DNA from: Nitrospiria bacterium
GTDB taxonomy: Bacteria > Nitrospirota > UBA9217
Direction of reading: 5' to 3'
Assembly (NCBI GenBank): GCA_919901555.1
Contig: CAKKPG010000044.1
Location: 1-64,000, forward strand
DNA length: 64,000 nucleotides
Made by a program: the position numbers and the translations under genes
Notes under the pieces: generated by a model
The model's input: only the letters and a program-made list of their open reading frames with translations
The model's database searches: none
What the model was told of the DNA's origin: nothing
Part shown: positions 6,513-15,366 of the stretch, piece by piece
How positions within the stretch are numbered: position 1 is the stretch's first letter
How the letters are laid out: every line of letters starts with the position of its first letter

Positions 6513-9500
6513 ATGAACCTTTTTTCCCGCTTTATCAGTTCTGGTGTAAAAGTGCTTTCAAGGCTCTTCGGTACGGTGTCCTGGTCTCCTCCTCCGTGGA
6601 TGGCTTTCCTCAAGAACTTCTCTTCCAATATCAAGCATATCAAAGACATTATCTCTCGCCTTGTTCATACCGCGCGTTCCTTGGTCGACAAATATCTGAA
6701 AAAAATCATGAAACGAACGGCCATCGTCGTGCCGGCGGTTCTGGTGACCCTCACCCTCGTCGTCTTCTACGCGGTGGGTCGGTCCGGCGTGATCGAGGTC
6801 ACCGGCACCCAGCCCGGGCTTACGAAGCTCGAGGACGTTTTGAAGCCGGACCCGGTCCATATTCGCTTCAACGGTTCCGCCGCGCGGCTTGACCTGGTCG
6901 GGAAGGTCGTCACAAAAGGGATCACCATCTTGCCGGCCATCGAGGGCGATTGGAAGTGGGTCAGGGACGACCATCTCCTGTTCGTGCCGAAGGCGGACTG
7001 GGCAGTGGGCGAGAAGTATACGGTCAAGATGGACCGCTCCCTGTTCCCGGACCATGTGAAGCTCTCCACGTATACTTACACGTTCAAGACGCCGCCTTTC
7101 AACGCAGAGCTTACGACCGCCGAGTTCTATCAAGACCCCGAAGACCCGAAGATCAGGAAGGTCCTCGCCACGGTGAAGTTCACCCATCCCGTGGACGCGG
7201 CCTCGTTCGAGAAGCGGGTCCGCCTGCGCAGGTCCGACCAGAAAACGGGCTTCCTCGGCATCGGCGCGGAGACCTACCTCTTCACCGTGTCCTACGACAC
7301 GTACAAGGGCGAGGCCTATATCCATTCCAAATCCATGGACATCCCGGAGAAGGACATGGAGATGTTCATTACCATCGATTCAGGCGTCCACGCCGAGCGC
7401 GGCGGGCCCGAGACGGAGCGTGAGCTCAAGCAGGCCGTTACCATATCGGGAAAGTACAACTTCCTCCAGATCGAGTCCGTGGAGCTTACGCTCGTACGGA
7501 ACGAGCGCTACGAGCCCGAGCAGGTGATCGTGGTCCAGACCACAACAGGGGTGCAGGAATCGGAGATCGTCAAGAACCTGACCGTGTACGTCCTTCCCCA
7601 GGATCTGCCGCCGATCCAGGGGCAGGAGGGCGCAAAGAACTTTCGCTGGTCCGATCCCGCGAAGATCGGGCCTGAGGTCCTGGACCTTTCCCAGCGCCTG
7701 AAGCTCACGCCCCTGCCACGGGACCGGGAATACGCAGTGCTGCACAGCTTCAAGTACACGGCCCCTGCCGGCAGGTATCTTTTGATAAAACTGAACAAAG
7801 GCATCCAGGCCTTCGGCGGCTATCTCCTGGCCAAGGAATTCGAGACCATCAGCCGCGTGCCCGAAATTCCGCGGGAGCTCGGCATCATGCACAACGGCGC
7901 GATCCTGAGCCTGAGCGGCGAGAAGAAGCTTTCCGTGTACGCCCGGGACCTCGAGGCCGTGCGGTTCGAGCTCGGCCGTGTGCTGCCCGACGAGATCAAC
8001 CACTTGATGAGCCAGACGAGCGGCGACATCACGAGCCCCTATTTCTCCAATTACCAGTTCAACCAGGACAACATCTCCGAACGCTTCACCGAAATCCGGC
8101 AGCTCCGGCGCGAGGAGCCGGGAAAAACGCAGTATGTCTCCTTTGATTTCTCGCGGTATCTGAAGTCCGATTCGGGCGTGAACCGCGGTCTGTTCTTCTT
8201 CCGCGTCGAGGGTTGGGACCCGGAGAAGAAGCGGCCCACGGGCAAGAGCGACAAGCGCCTGATCCTGATCACCGACCTGGGCGTCCTGGTGAAGGACAAT
8301 GCCGACGGCACCCACGACCTCTTCGTCCAGTCCATCCACAGCGGCCAGCCTGTTTCCGGCGCGCGGGTGGACATCCTGGGCAAGAACGGCGTGTCCGTGT
8401 TCGGCACGACCACGGACGCGGATGGCCGCGCGTCCTTCCCGAAGCTCATTGACTTCGAGCGGGAAAAGGCGCCCACGGTCTATCTCGTCCGGAAGGGGAG
8501 CGATCTGTCGTTCCTGCCCTATGACCGCAGCGAGCGCAGGCTCAACCTGTCGCGCTTCGATGTGGGCGGCGAGGTGACCAGTGGCGAGCCGGGCAGGCTG
8601 AACGCGTACCTTTTCTCCGAACGGGGCATCTACCGGCCCGGCGACGAGTTCCATATCGGCATCATCGTCAAGACCGCGGACTGGAAACAAGGCGTGGCCG
8701 GCGTCCCGCTCGAAGCTGCGGTGACCGACGCGCGCGGACTGGAGGTCAAAAAGCAGAGGTTCAGCCTCCCGGCGACGGGATTCGAGGAGGTCCGGTACCA
8801 GACCGAGGAGACGGCGCCAACGGGAACGTATACGACGAGCGTCTACATCGTGAAGGACAACAAGCGAAGCGCGCTGCTGGGTTCCGCGACCGTGCGCGTT
8901 GAAGAGTTTCTTCCGGACCGTCTGAAGATCGCGACCCGCCTTTCAACGGAGCGGATGGAAGGATGGGTTTCGCCGTCGAGCCTGAAAGGCCTGGTCGTAC
9001 TCAAGAATCTTTACGGCACGCCTGCCGTGAACCACCGGGTCGCGGCGGACATCACCCTGTCGCCGGCCTTTCCGGCGTTCAAGCAGTACAAGGACTACAC
9101 CTTCTTCGATCCGCTCCGGACGGACAAGAGTTTCAACGACAGGCTGCAGGAAACGACGACGAACGAGCAGGGAGAGACCGAGTTCGAGTTCAACCTCGAC
9201 CGGTTCGACAAGGCCACGTACCGCCTCACCTTCCTGGCCGAAGGATACGAACTTGAAGGCGGCAGGGGAGTGAGTTCCGAAAGCTCGGTGCTGGTATCGC
9301 CGCTCTCCTATCTTATCGGGTACAAGCCCGACGGCGATCTGAAGTATATCAACAAGGGCAGCGGCAGGTCCGTGGAACTGATAGCCGTCGATCCCGCCCT
9401 CAAGAAGATATCCGTGTCCGGGCTCAAGGCCCAGATCATCGAGGTCCGCTACGTCTCCGCCCTGACCAGACAGAGCAGCGGCGTATACAAGTACCAGTCG

Positions 9501-12464
9501 GTCAAGAAGGAGATACCCGTGAGCCTCGCGGACCTTGCGATTTCCGCCCAGGGCAGGAAATTCAGCTTGCCCACGGGCAATCCCGGCGACTTTCTGCTGA
9601 TGGTGAAGGATGAAAAGAACGTGGAGCTGAACCGTATCGCCTTCAGCGTCGCGGGCAAGGGGAACCTCACCCGGAGCCTGGAGAAGAACGCGGAGCTCCA
9701 GATCAAGCTCAATAAATCCGATTTTGCTCCGGGCGAAGAGATCGAGATGCACATCCGGGCGCCTTACACCGGGGCCGGGCTCATCACCATCGAGCGCGAC
9801 CGTGTGTACGCCTCCCAATGGTTCAAAACCTCCTCCACCAGCTCGGTCCAGCGCATCCGCGTGCCCGCGAACTTCGAGGGCAACGGCTACGTGAACGTGT
9901 CCTTTGTCCGGGCCATTGACTCGCCGGAGATCTTCATGAGCCCCCTGAGCTACGGCGTGATCCCGTTCTTCGTGAGCCGTGAACGCCGGACCATCGCCAT
10001 CGAGCTCGACACGCCTGACCTGGCCCGGCCCGGAGAACCCTTCCGGATACGCTACAAGGGCAGCAAGCCGGGCAAGGCCGTGATCTTCGCCGTAGATGAG
10101 GGCATACTCCAGGTCGCGCGCTACCAGACGCCGGACCCCCTGTCGCACTTCTTCAAGAAACGTGCGCTGGAGGTGCGCACGGCCCAGATTCTCGACCTTA
10201 TCCTGCCCGAGGCCGCGCTGGTCCGCATGCTTTCTGCACCCGGGGGAGATGAGGACGCACGGGAGGCCATCGGCAAGAACCTGAACCCCTTTAAGCGAAG
10301 GCGCGACAAACCCGTTGTCTACTGGTCCGGCATCGTTGACGTCGACGGGACCTCCCGCGAGCTTACGTACCGCGTGCCCGACTATTTCAACGGCACGCTC
10401 CGCGTCATGGCCGTGGCGGTCTCGCCGGACGCCGTGGGCGCCGGCCAGAAAAAATCCCACATCCGGGGCCATTTTGTGCTCAGTCCGAACGTTCCGACCT
10501 TCGTCGCGCCCGGCGACGAGTTCACCGTGACCGTGAGCGTAGCGAACAACGTGGAAGGCTCGGGCAAGGACGCCCCGGTGAACCTGGAACTGACTACGTC
10601 GGAACACGTCGAAGTGCTCGATAAACCGGCGCAGGTCCTGAAGATCGCCGAGGGCAGGGAGGAGAGCGCGGCCTTTATCATCCGGGCAAAAGCCCTCTTA
10701 GGCTCGGCGCGGTTCACCTTCACTGCCTCTCTTGGAACGAATAAGAGCGCCTATTCCGCCGATGCGAGCATCCGGCCGCCCATGCCGTACGCGACCATTG
10801 TCGAGGGCGGCTCCTTCACGGACGACAAGGCTGTTGTCAAGGTGACGCGTACTATGTATCCTGAGCTGCGCACCCTCGAGGTCTCGGCCTCGCCGCTGCC
10901 GCTCGGCATCGCGCATGGACTCGTTGCGTATTTGAGCAAGTTCCCCTACGCCTGCACGGAACAGCTCGTGAGCCGGACCTTCCCGGCCATTGTACTCAAG
11001 AACCGGCCTGAATTCGGCTTTACGCACAAGAACGCCGCGGAACATCTTGAACAGACCATTCGCGTGCTGCGCGCCCGTCAGAACGCCGAGGGTTCCTTCG
11101 GGTTCTGGGCCGCGAATTCCTACGTCTCGGACTTCCAGAGCGTGTACGCCATGCACTTCCTGACCGAGGCAAAGGAACGCGGTTATGCCGTGCCGCCGGA
11201 GCTGATTACGCGGGGGCTCGCCTATCTCCATGCCCTGGCAAAGGGCGAGAGCGATTCCCTGCACAAGGCACGGACGCGCGCCTACGCCATCTATATCCTG
11301 ACCAGAAACGGCGTAGTAACGACCAATTACGTGACAGCCTTGCGCGAGCAGCTCGATGCTGCAAAGGCCACGAAGAAGTGGAAGAAGGACCTCGCCGGGA
11401 CGTACCTTGCTGCTGCGTACAAGCTGCTCAAACTCGATGATAAGGCCGACAGCTTGATCGGAGATTCGCGCTTCGGCCAGTCCGTCGAGGCGGATTACCG
11501 GTATTTTTATGACGGCCTCGCCCACGATGCGCAGTACCTCTCTGTCCTGGCAAGGCACTTCCCGGACCGGTTCAAGAACATCTCCGGTAAAGAGATACAG
11601 GCCGTCATCAATCCAGTGTCAGGCGGCAGTTACAACACCATCTCGTCGGCCTACGCGATCCTGGCCATGGACGCCTATGCCGGGGCAATCGGCGAAAAAG
11701 CCGCTGCTGATATCAAGATCAAGGAGATCCTCGACAAAGGAACGAAGGACCTCATTGTTTCCAAAGGGCTGTTCCCGAAAGCGGCCTTCTCGGATCAAGC
11801 AAAGAAGGTAAGCATCGAGAGCAAAAGCGACTATCCCACGTTTTACCAGGTGACCCAGGCCGGTTTTGACAAGGCCCTGCCGGACAAGGAAATAAAAAAG
11901 CAACTTGAGATTCAGCGCGAGTATCGGGACCTCAAGGGCAACGTCCTGACGAAGACGGAGCTGGGCTCTGAGATCGAGGTGCATGTGAAGATGCGCTCCG
12001 TGGGCTCGGGCACTTACTATAACGTGGCGATCGTAGACCTTCTGCCCGGCGGGTTCGAGGTGGTGCTGGCGAAGTCCCGCAGGGCTGCAGAACCAGTCCA
12101 GCCGCGCGAAATAGCGATGCGGGAGGGCATGCACGAACGCGAGGAAGGAGAGGGGGAAGGCGAGGGCGAAGTCGGCGAGAGCGCGGCGGAGGAGCATGAA
12201 TCGGAATCGCACTGGGATTCCCCCATCGGCACGGACAAGTCAACGTGGTCCCCCGAGTTCGTCGACATTCGCGAGGACCGGGTCGTGCTCTTCGGCAGCG
12301 TCGGCGATTCGGCCCAGGAGTTCGTGTACCGCATCAAAGCGACGAACAAGGGCAAGTATACCATCCCTCCGGCCTATGCCGAGTCCATGTACGACCGGAG
12401 CGTGCGGGCGCGGACGTTGCCGGGGACAATGATCGTTGAGGAGAAGAAGAAGGAAGAGAAGTAA
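6513..12464 (+). CDS. Bacterial alpha-2-macroglobulin with thioester, membrane anchored
   Basis: 1983 aa. Bacterial alpha-2-macroglobulins sit in the periplasm and covalently trap proteases when bait cleavage exposes a thioester. Here the thioester motif is C1481-T-E-Q1484. The macroglobulin signature YLFSERGIYRPGDEFHIG lies near residue 700. A single membrane segment (about 68-92, TAIVVPAVLVTLTLVVFYAV) anchors the protein. Before it is an unusual 65-residue amphipathic stretch; a second ATG at 6708 would remove it, but only ATG 6513 has a good GGGGGG ribosome binding site. Near the C-terminus there is an acidic Glu/Gly tract (EEGEGEGEGEVGES) followed by a short beta-rich end. It begins a long co-directional run; the next gene starts 48 bases later. 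The target protease is unknown. Confidence 0.93.
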   Translation: MNLFSRFISSGVKVLSRLFGTVSWSPPPWMAFLKNFSSNIKHIKDIISRLVHTARSLVDKYLKKIMKRTAIVVPAVLVTLTLVVFYAVGRSGVIEVTGTQPGLTKLEDVLKPDPVHIRFNGSAARLDLVGKVVTKGITILPAIEGDWKWVRDDHLLFVPKADWAVGEKYTVKMDRSLFPDHVKLSTYTYTFKTPPFNAELTTAEFYQDPEDPKIRKVLATVKFTHPVDAASFEKRVRLRRSDQKTGFLGIGAETYLFTVSYDTYKGEAYIHSKSMDIPEKDMEMFITIDSGVHAERGGPETERELKQAVTISGKYNFLQIESVELTLVRNERYEPEQVIVVQTTTGVQESEIVKNLTVYVLPQDLPPIQGQEGAKNFRWSDPAKIGPEVLDLSQRLKLTPLPRDREYAVLHSFKYTAPAGRYLLIKLNKGIQAFGGYLLAKEFETISRVPEIPRELGIMHNGAILSLSGEKKLSVYARDLEAVRFELGRVLPDEINHLMSQTSGDITSPYFSNYQFNQDNISERFTEIRQLRREEPGKTQYVSFDFSRYLKSDSGVNRGLFFFRVEGWDPEKKRPTGKSDKRLILITDLGVLVKDNADGTHDLFVQSIHSGQPVSGARVDILGKNGVSVFGTTTDADGRASFPKLIDFEREKAPTVYLVRKGSDLSFLPYDRSERRLNLSRFDVGGEVTSGEPGRLNAYLFSERGIYRPGDEFHIGIIVKTADWKQGVAGVPLEAAVTDARGLEVKKQRFSLPATGFEEVRYQTEETAPTGTYTTSVYIVKDNKRSALLGSATVRVEEFLPDRLKIATRLSTERMEGWVSPSSLKGLVVLKNLYGTPAVNHRVAADITLSPAFPAFKQYKDYTFFDPLRTDKSFNDRLQETTTNEQGETEFEFNLDRFDKATYRLTFLAEGYELEGGRGVSSESSVLVSPLSYLIGYKPDGDLKYINKGSGRSVELIAVDPALKKISVSGLKAQIIEVRYVSALTRQSSGVYKYQSVKKEIPVSLADLAISAQGRKFSLPTGNPGDFLLMVKDEKNVELNRIAFSVAGKGNLTRSLEKNAELQIKLNKSDFAPGEEIEMHIRAPYTGAGLITIERDRVYASQWFKTSSTSSVQRIRVPANFEGNGYVNVSFVRAIDSPEIFMSPLSYGVIPFFVSRERRTIAIELDTPDLARPGEPFRIRYKGSKPGKAVIFAVDEGILQVARYQTPDPLSHFFKKRALEVRTAQILDLILPEAALVRMLSAPGGDEDAREAIGKNLNPFKRRRDKPVVYWSGIVDVDGTSRELTYRVPDYFNGTLRVMAVAVSPDAVGAGQKKSHIRGHFVLSPNVPTFVAPGDEFTVTVSVANNVEGSGKDAPVNLELTTSEHVEVLDKPAQVLKIAEGREESAAFIIRAKALLGSARFTFTASLGTNKSAYSADASIRPPMPYATIVEGGSFTDDKAVVKVTRTMYPELRTLEVSASPLPLGIAHGLVAYLSKFPYACTEQLVSRTFPAIVLKNRPEFGFTHKNAAEHLEQTIRVLRARQNAEGSFGFWAANSYVSDFQSVYAMHFLTEAKERGYAVPPELITRGLAYLHALAKGESDSLHKARTRAYAIYILTRNGVVTTNYVTALREQLDAAKATKKWKKDLAGTYLAAAYKLLKLDDKADSLIGDSRFGQSVEADYRYFYDGLAHDAQYLSVLARHFPDRFKNISGKEIQAVINPVSGGSYNTISSAYAILAMDAYAGAIGEKAAADIKIKEILDKGTKDLIVSKGLFPKAAFSDQAKKVSIESKSDYPTFYQVTQAGFDKALPDKEIKKQLEIQREYRDLKGNVLTKTELGSEIEVHVKMRSVGSGTYYNVAIVDLLPGGFEVVLAKSRRAAEPVQPREIAMREGMHEREEGEGEGEGEVGESAAEEHESESHWDSPIGTDKSTWSPEFVDIREDRVVLFGSVGDSAQEFVYRIKATNKGKYTIPPAYAESMYDRSVRARTLPGTMIVEEKKKEEK

Positions 12465-12512
12465 GAGGGGAAAGCCGAATTCCTTAAAAAACCGGATCAA
12501 ACAGGAGGTCGC

Positions 12513-12962
12513 ATGAGATCGGAAAAAAACGGTTTTACCTTGATCGAGCTCTTGACCGTGGTGTCGATCATCGGCATTCTTGCCGCAATCGCGCTTCCCC
12601 AGTTTGCCGCCTACCGGCAGAGGGCATACACAACCGAGGGCTACGTTCTCGGCACTGAGGTGCGTCGGGACATCCAGGAGTTCTACGATTATACGGGCCG
12701 TTTTCCAAAGAACAATACAGAGGCAGGCCTGCCCGTGTCAAAGAACCTGAGGGGCAAATTCGTCGAGAGCATATCAGTGCGAAACGGCGTCTTTGATATC
12801 AGCTTCGGCGAAAATTATGGAAGATTCAAAATATTGACTGCGCGTCCGGCGGTGTCGAAGGAAGACCCGGGCGCGCCTGTTTTATGGGTATGGGGCGATG
12901 ATAAATACCCTGATACCTATAGTGCGGTCGGGGAGAACAGAACTTTGGAATGGAAAAAATGA
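12513..12962 (+). CDS. Type IV pilin-like protein 1
   Basis: 149 aa. The N-terminus MRSEKNGFTLIELLTVVSIIGILAAIALPQF is a canonical class III signal. A prepilin peptidase should cut after the Gly, leaving N-methyl-Phe and Glu at +5. A hydrophobic spine helix is followed by a C-terminal globular part that ends with a strand pattern (ILTARPAVSKEDPGAPVLWVWG) shared with the two other pilins of this cluster. A strong AGGAGG precedes the ATG. No disulfide-loop cysteines are present. It probably forms a short pseudopilus or pilus rather than being the only major pilin. The matching peptidase may be PilD at 41.4 kb. Confidence 0.88.
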   Translation: MRSEKNGFTLIELLTVVSIIGILAAIALPQFAAYRQRAYTTEGYVLGTEVRRDIQEFYDYTGRFPKNNTEAGLPVSKNLRGKFVESISVRNGVFDISFGENYGRFKILTARPAVSKEDPGAPVLWVWGDDKYPDTYSAVGENRTLEWKK

Positions 12963-13020
12963 TCTCGATGTTCCGTTGCAATGATTTTCGCATAACGAAG
13001 CGGCGTGGGAGCTGAATACC

Positions 13021-13506
13021 ATGACATTCAGGCGCATTTTAGGATTCTTTTTCACTGATTTCCTGGTTACAACGGTTGTTATCGCAGTAACAGTGGCCAT
13101 ATTTGCGTCCACGATCGCACATACCATGAAGGTGGTAACGACAACTACGGCCGTGTGCGAAGTAATGAATAATTACAGGGCAGACATGTCGGCTTACTAT
13201 GCGCTGCGGGGGGACTGGCCGAGTAACATGGAAGAGTTGCACGCGCTGTTCCCGAACGAGTCACAGCGGACGAACGCCAACTTCGCTAAAAACATCCAGA
13301 TCATTGGCGGGGCGATAGACATACCCTTGCAGCGGCAATTGAGCGGAAAGACCCTTACCCTGCATCCTGCTACGCTTATCGACGACCCCACAGGTCCGGT
13401 CAAATGGGTGGCGGGCGCAGGCAACAGGCCGGATGGATGGTCGATAATCGGAGAAGACCATACCACGGTTGAAAAGGAATATGTCCTGAATTTACTTTCA
13501 CTCTGA
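13021..13506 (+). CDS. Type IV pilin-like protein 2 with non-canonical signal
   Basis: 161 aa. The N-terminus MTFRRILGFFFTDFLVTTVVIAV keeps the geometry of a prepilin signal (basic leader, Gly, Phe at +1). However, +5 is Asp instead of Glu and the usual TLIEL is lost. A long hydrophobic helix follows. The globular part is clearly paralogous to its neighbours: YYALRGDWPSN matches FYDYTGRFPKN, and LTLHPATLIDDPTGPVKWVAG matches LTARPAVSKEDPGAPVLWVWG. Glu5 is known to help subunit docking in pilus assembly, so this subunit may have a special place (tip or minor pilin). It is 18 bases upstream of the GspF-like gene. Confidence 0.75.
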   Translation: MTFRRILGFFFTDFLVTTVVIAVTVAIFASTIAHTMKVVTTTTAVCEVMNNYRADMSAYYALRGDWPSNMEELHALFPNESQRTNANFAKNIQIIGGAIDIPLQRQLSGKTLTLHPATLIDDPTGPVKWVAGAGNRPDGWSIIGEDHTTVEKEYVLNLLSL

Positions 13507-13524
13507 GGGACGGGAGGCGATGAA

Positions 13525-14538
13525 ATGCGCTATATAAAAACAGATCACGCGAACCTGTTGTTCCGCCAGCTTGCGGCCATGACGGCCTCAGGCATGACGA
13601 TGGTCGAAGCCATAACAGTGCTCGCTGAGGAAGGGGAGGGATCGCCTGTCAGCGGAGTCGTCTCCGCAATCCGGAAGGAAATCGAAAGGGGAACTTCTCC
13701 GGGCGAGGCAATCATCAAATACATCCCTCAATTACGGGGCCTGTCGCCCGGTGTCTTCAGTCAGGGACTCGGGACCATTTCTCAGGTCCTTCGCCAAATG
13801 GCGGAATTCAGCGAAAAAAGGGCCGTGCTCAGGCGGTTCATGGTCCTCAGCATGGTCTATCCCGCATTCCTGATCACGGTCCTGTTCGGCGTCCTTACCC
13901 TGCTGATGATCGTCGTCATCCCCATGTTCTCGTCCATGTATGCGGAGATCGGCGGCGTCCTTCCTCTTCCGACTCGCATCGTCATGGCTCTGAGCCGGCA
14001 CTTCTGGGTCTTTGGATGGATCATTCCGGCGGGGATCGTCGCCATTATCGTGATAGCCCAACGAAAAAGAATATGGCTGCATGCGCTTGCCGACAGGATA
14101 CCGGCGCTCAGGACGCTCAACCGGAAGATCGCCGCGGCTGAATTTCTAAGGAACCTCTCCGCCACGGCGACCATGAACATCGCGCCGCGCGAGGCCTGGC
14201 AGCATGCGGCCGCGGTCAGCAACGAATTTTATGCGTCAACGCTGAGGGATCACGCCGCCCGTGCCGACAATATTTCGCATCTCATCGACTCTCTCGGACA
14301 AACGGGCCTCATTCCGCCTATCGTGCGCCATGCGGTGCGCGCAGGGGAGAGAAGCGGGACCATTGCCACGGCCTTTCAGGAAATCGCGGCATACATGGAG
14401 CAGGACGCGGAAAAAACCTACAATCGCTATCTCGTGTTCCTGCACCCGGTCATGATAATACTGCTCGGCATCATCGTGGGTTTTTGTATCATCGCGCTCT
14501 ATATGCCTATATTCCAGTTGGGGTCCGTCGCTTCCTAA
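13525..14538 (+). CDS. GspF/PilC-family inner-membrane platform protein
   Basis: 337 aa. Two GspF domains can be seen (about 8-130 and 210-330), each an all-helical cytoplasmic bundle. Hydrophobic segments lie at about 112-140 (MVYPAFLITVLFGVLTLLMIVVI), 165-185 and 307-330. The motif VRAGERSGT near residue 275 is typical of the second domain. PilC/GspF proteins couple the assembly ATPase to pilin extraction. It is shorter than classical PilC (about 400 aa). It is embedded between pilin genes with gaps of 18 and 24 bases, so it belongs to the same operon. No PilB, PilM, PilN, PilO or secretin gene is nearby, so it must borrow an ATPase from elsewhere. Confidence 0.88.
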   Translation: MRYIKTDHANLLFRQLAAMTASGMTMVEAITVLAEEGEGSPVSGVVSAIRKEIERGTSPGEAIIKYIPQLRGLSPGVFSQGLGTISQVLRQMAEFSEKRAVLRRFMVLSMVYPAFLITVLFGVLTLLMIVVIPMFSSMYAEIGGVLPLPTRIVMALSRHFWVFGWIIPAGIVAIIVIAQRKRIWLHALADRIPALRTLNRKIAAAEFLRNLSATATMNIAPREAWQHAAAVSNEFYASTLRDHAARADNISHLIDSLGQTGLIPPIVRHAVRAGERSGTIATAFQEIAAYMEQDAEKTYNRYLVFLHPVMIILLGIIVGFCIIALYMPIFQLGSVAS

Positions 14539-14562
14539 ACGTTCTATAATCGGAGAGATGCC

Positions 14563-15045
14563 ATGATAAAATCCTCAAAAGGCTTTACCCTGATAGAGTT
14601 GCTGATCGTCATCTCCATTATCACCATCCTTTCCACCATGGCCCTGCCGTCGTACCAGGACCGGGTGATCAGGACGCAGGTGGCGCAGGCGATCGCCGTG
14701 GCGGAGATCGCCAAGAAGGACGTCGAGGACTATTACCGGGCAAAGGGAAGCCTGCCCCGGAACAACGCCCAGGCAGGATTGCCGGAAGCGAATAGAATTA
14801 TCGGCAACTACGTCAGGAGCGTTAAGGTCATTGACGGCTCCATAAACATCACCTTCGGCAACCGCATCAACAGGAACGCAGCGGATAGAATCCTGACCCT
14901 GCGTCCTGCCATTGTCAAAGACGCCCCGGTTGTGCCTATTGCCTGGGTATGCGGTTATGCCACGGTTCCACAGGGTATGACGGTGACGGCAAAAAACAAC
15001 TCTACGATCGCGGCGCGTCAAGTGCCGATAGATTGCAGGTATTGA
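14563..15045 (+). CDS. Type IV pilin-like protein 3 (PilA/Pilin family)
   Basis: 160 aa. Canonical prepilin signal MIKSSKGFTLIELLIVISII, with cleavage after Gly and Glu at +5. The C-terminal part has the pattern ILTLRPAIVKDAPVVPIAWVCG followed by a second Cys near the end (PIDCRY). This is the layout of Neisseria/Pseudomonas type pilins with a disulfide-bonded D-region loop. It is the only one of the three with that cysteine pair. It shares RAKGSLPRNNAQAGLP with pilin 1 (TGRFPKNNTEAGLP), which shows tandem duplication. It follows the GspF-like gene by 24 bases and ends before a 198-bp TIR element. Confidence 0.88.
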   Translation: MIKSSKGFTLIELLIVISIITILSTMALPSYQDRVIRTQVAQAIAVAEIAKKDVEDYYRAKGSLPRNNAQAGLPEANRIIGNYVRSVKVIDGSINITFGNRINRNAADRILTLRPAIVKDAPVVPIAWVCGYATVPQGMTVTAKNNSTIAARQVPIDCRY

Positions 15046-15143
15046 TGAATAAGGTTCTTTCTGAAAAGGCGTGTAAGACGGCAACAAAGGGAACAGCGGG
15101 AAAGTCGGCGTAATCCTGGGCTGGGTTCCGTCTCCAGATTTCG

Positions 15144-15341
15144 GTAGTGTCAAAATTTCTATGAAAAAGAGAGGGGAATACATGAAACAGAATCTCCAGA
15201 ACGTCAAGAGAAATCAAGAAAAAAACCCCTCCCAACCCCCCTTTGTAAAAGGGGGGCGAGGGGGGATTTAAGAACCGGCTTGTAAGATAAGGATTTTCTC
15301 AGCGTTCTCGGCGATCTCGGCGGTAAAACTTTTGACACTAC
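15144..15341. repeat. 198-bp MITE-like element with 12-bp terminal inverted repeats
   Basis: GTAGTGTCAAAA at 15144-15155 is the exact reverse complement of TTTTGACACTAC at 15330-15341. Between them lies a G/C palindrome (AACCCCCCTTTGTAAAAGGGGGG and flanks) and a 29-codon ORF without recognisable function (15181-15270). No clear target-site duplication is seen. It fills most of the 321-base gap between pilin 3 and the giant protein, and may separate transcription units or carry a hairpin terminator. Confidence 0.65.
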
Positions 15342-15366
15342 GCTTTCCGTGCCAGGGAGGATGCAC

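Noticed and set aside
8943-10607. 554-aa minus-strand ORF inside macroglobulin 1
   Set aside because: It is the antisense shadow of a GC-rich coding gene; composition is Arg/His/Gly-rich with no domain, while the plus frame has clear macroglobulin motifs.
15181-15270. Short ORF MKQNLQNVKRNQEKNPSQPP... inside the 198-bp element
   Set aside because: Half of it is encoded by the G/C palindrome, so it is repeat sequence rather than a gene.
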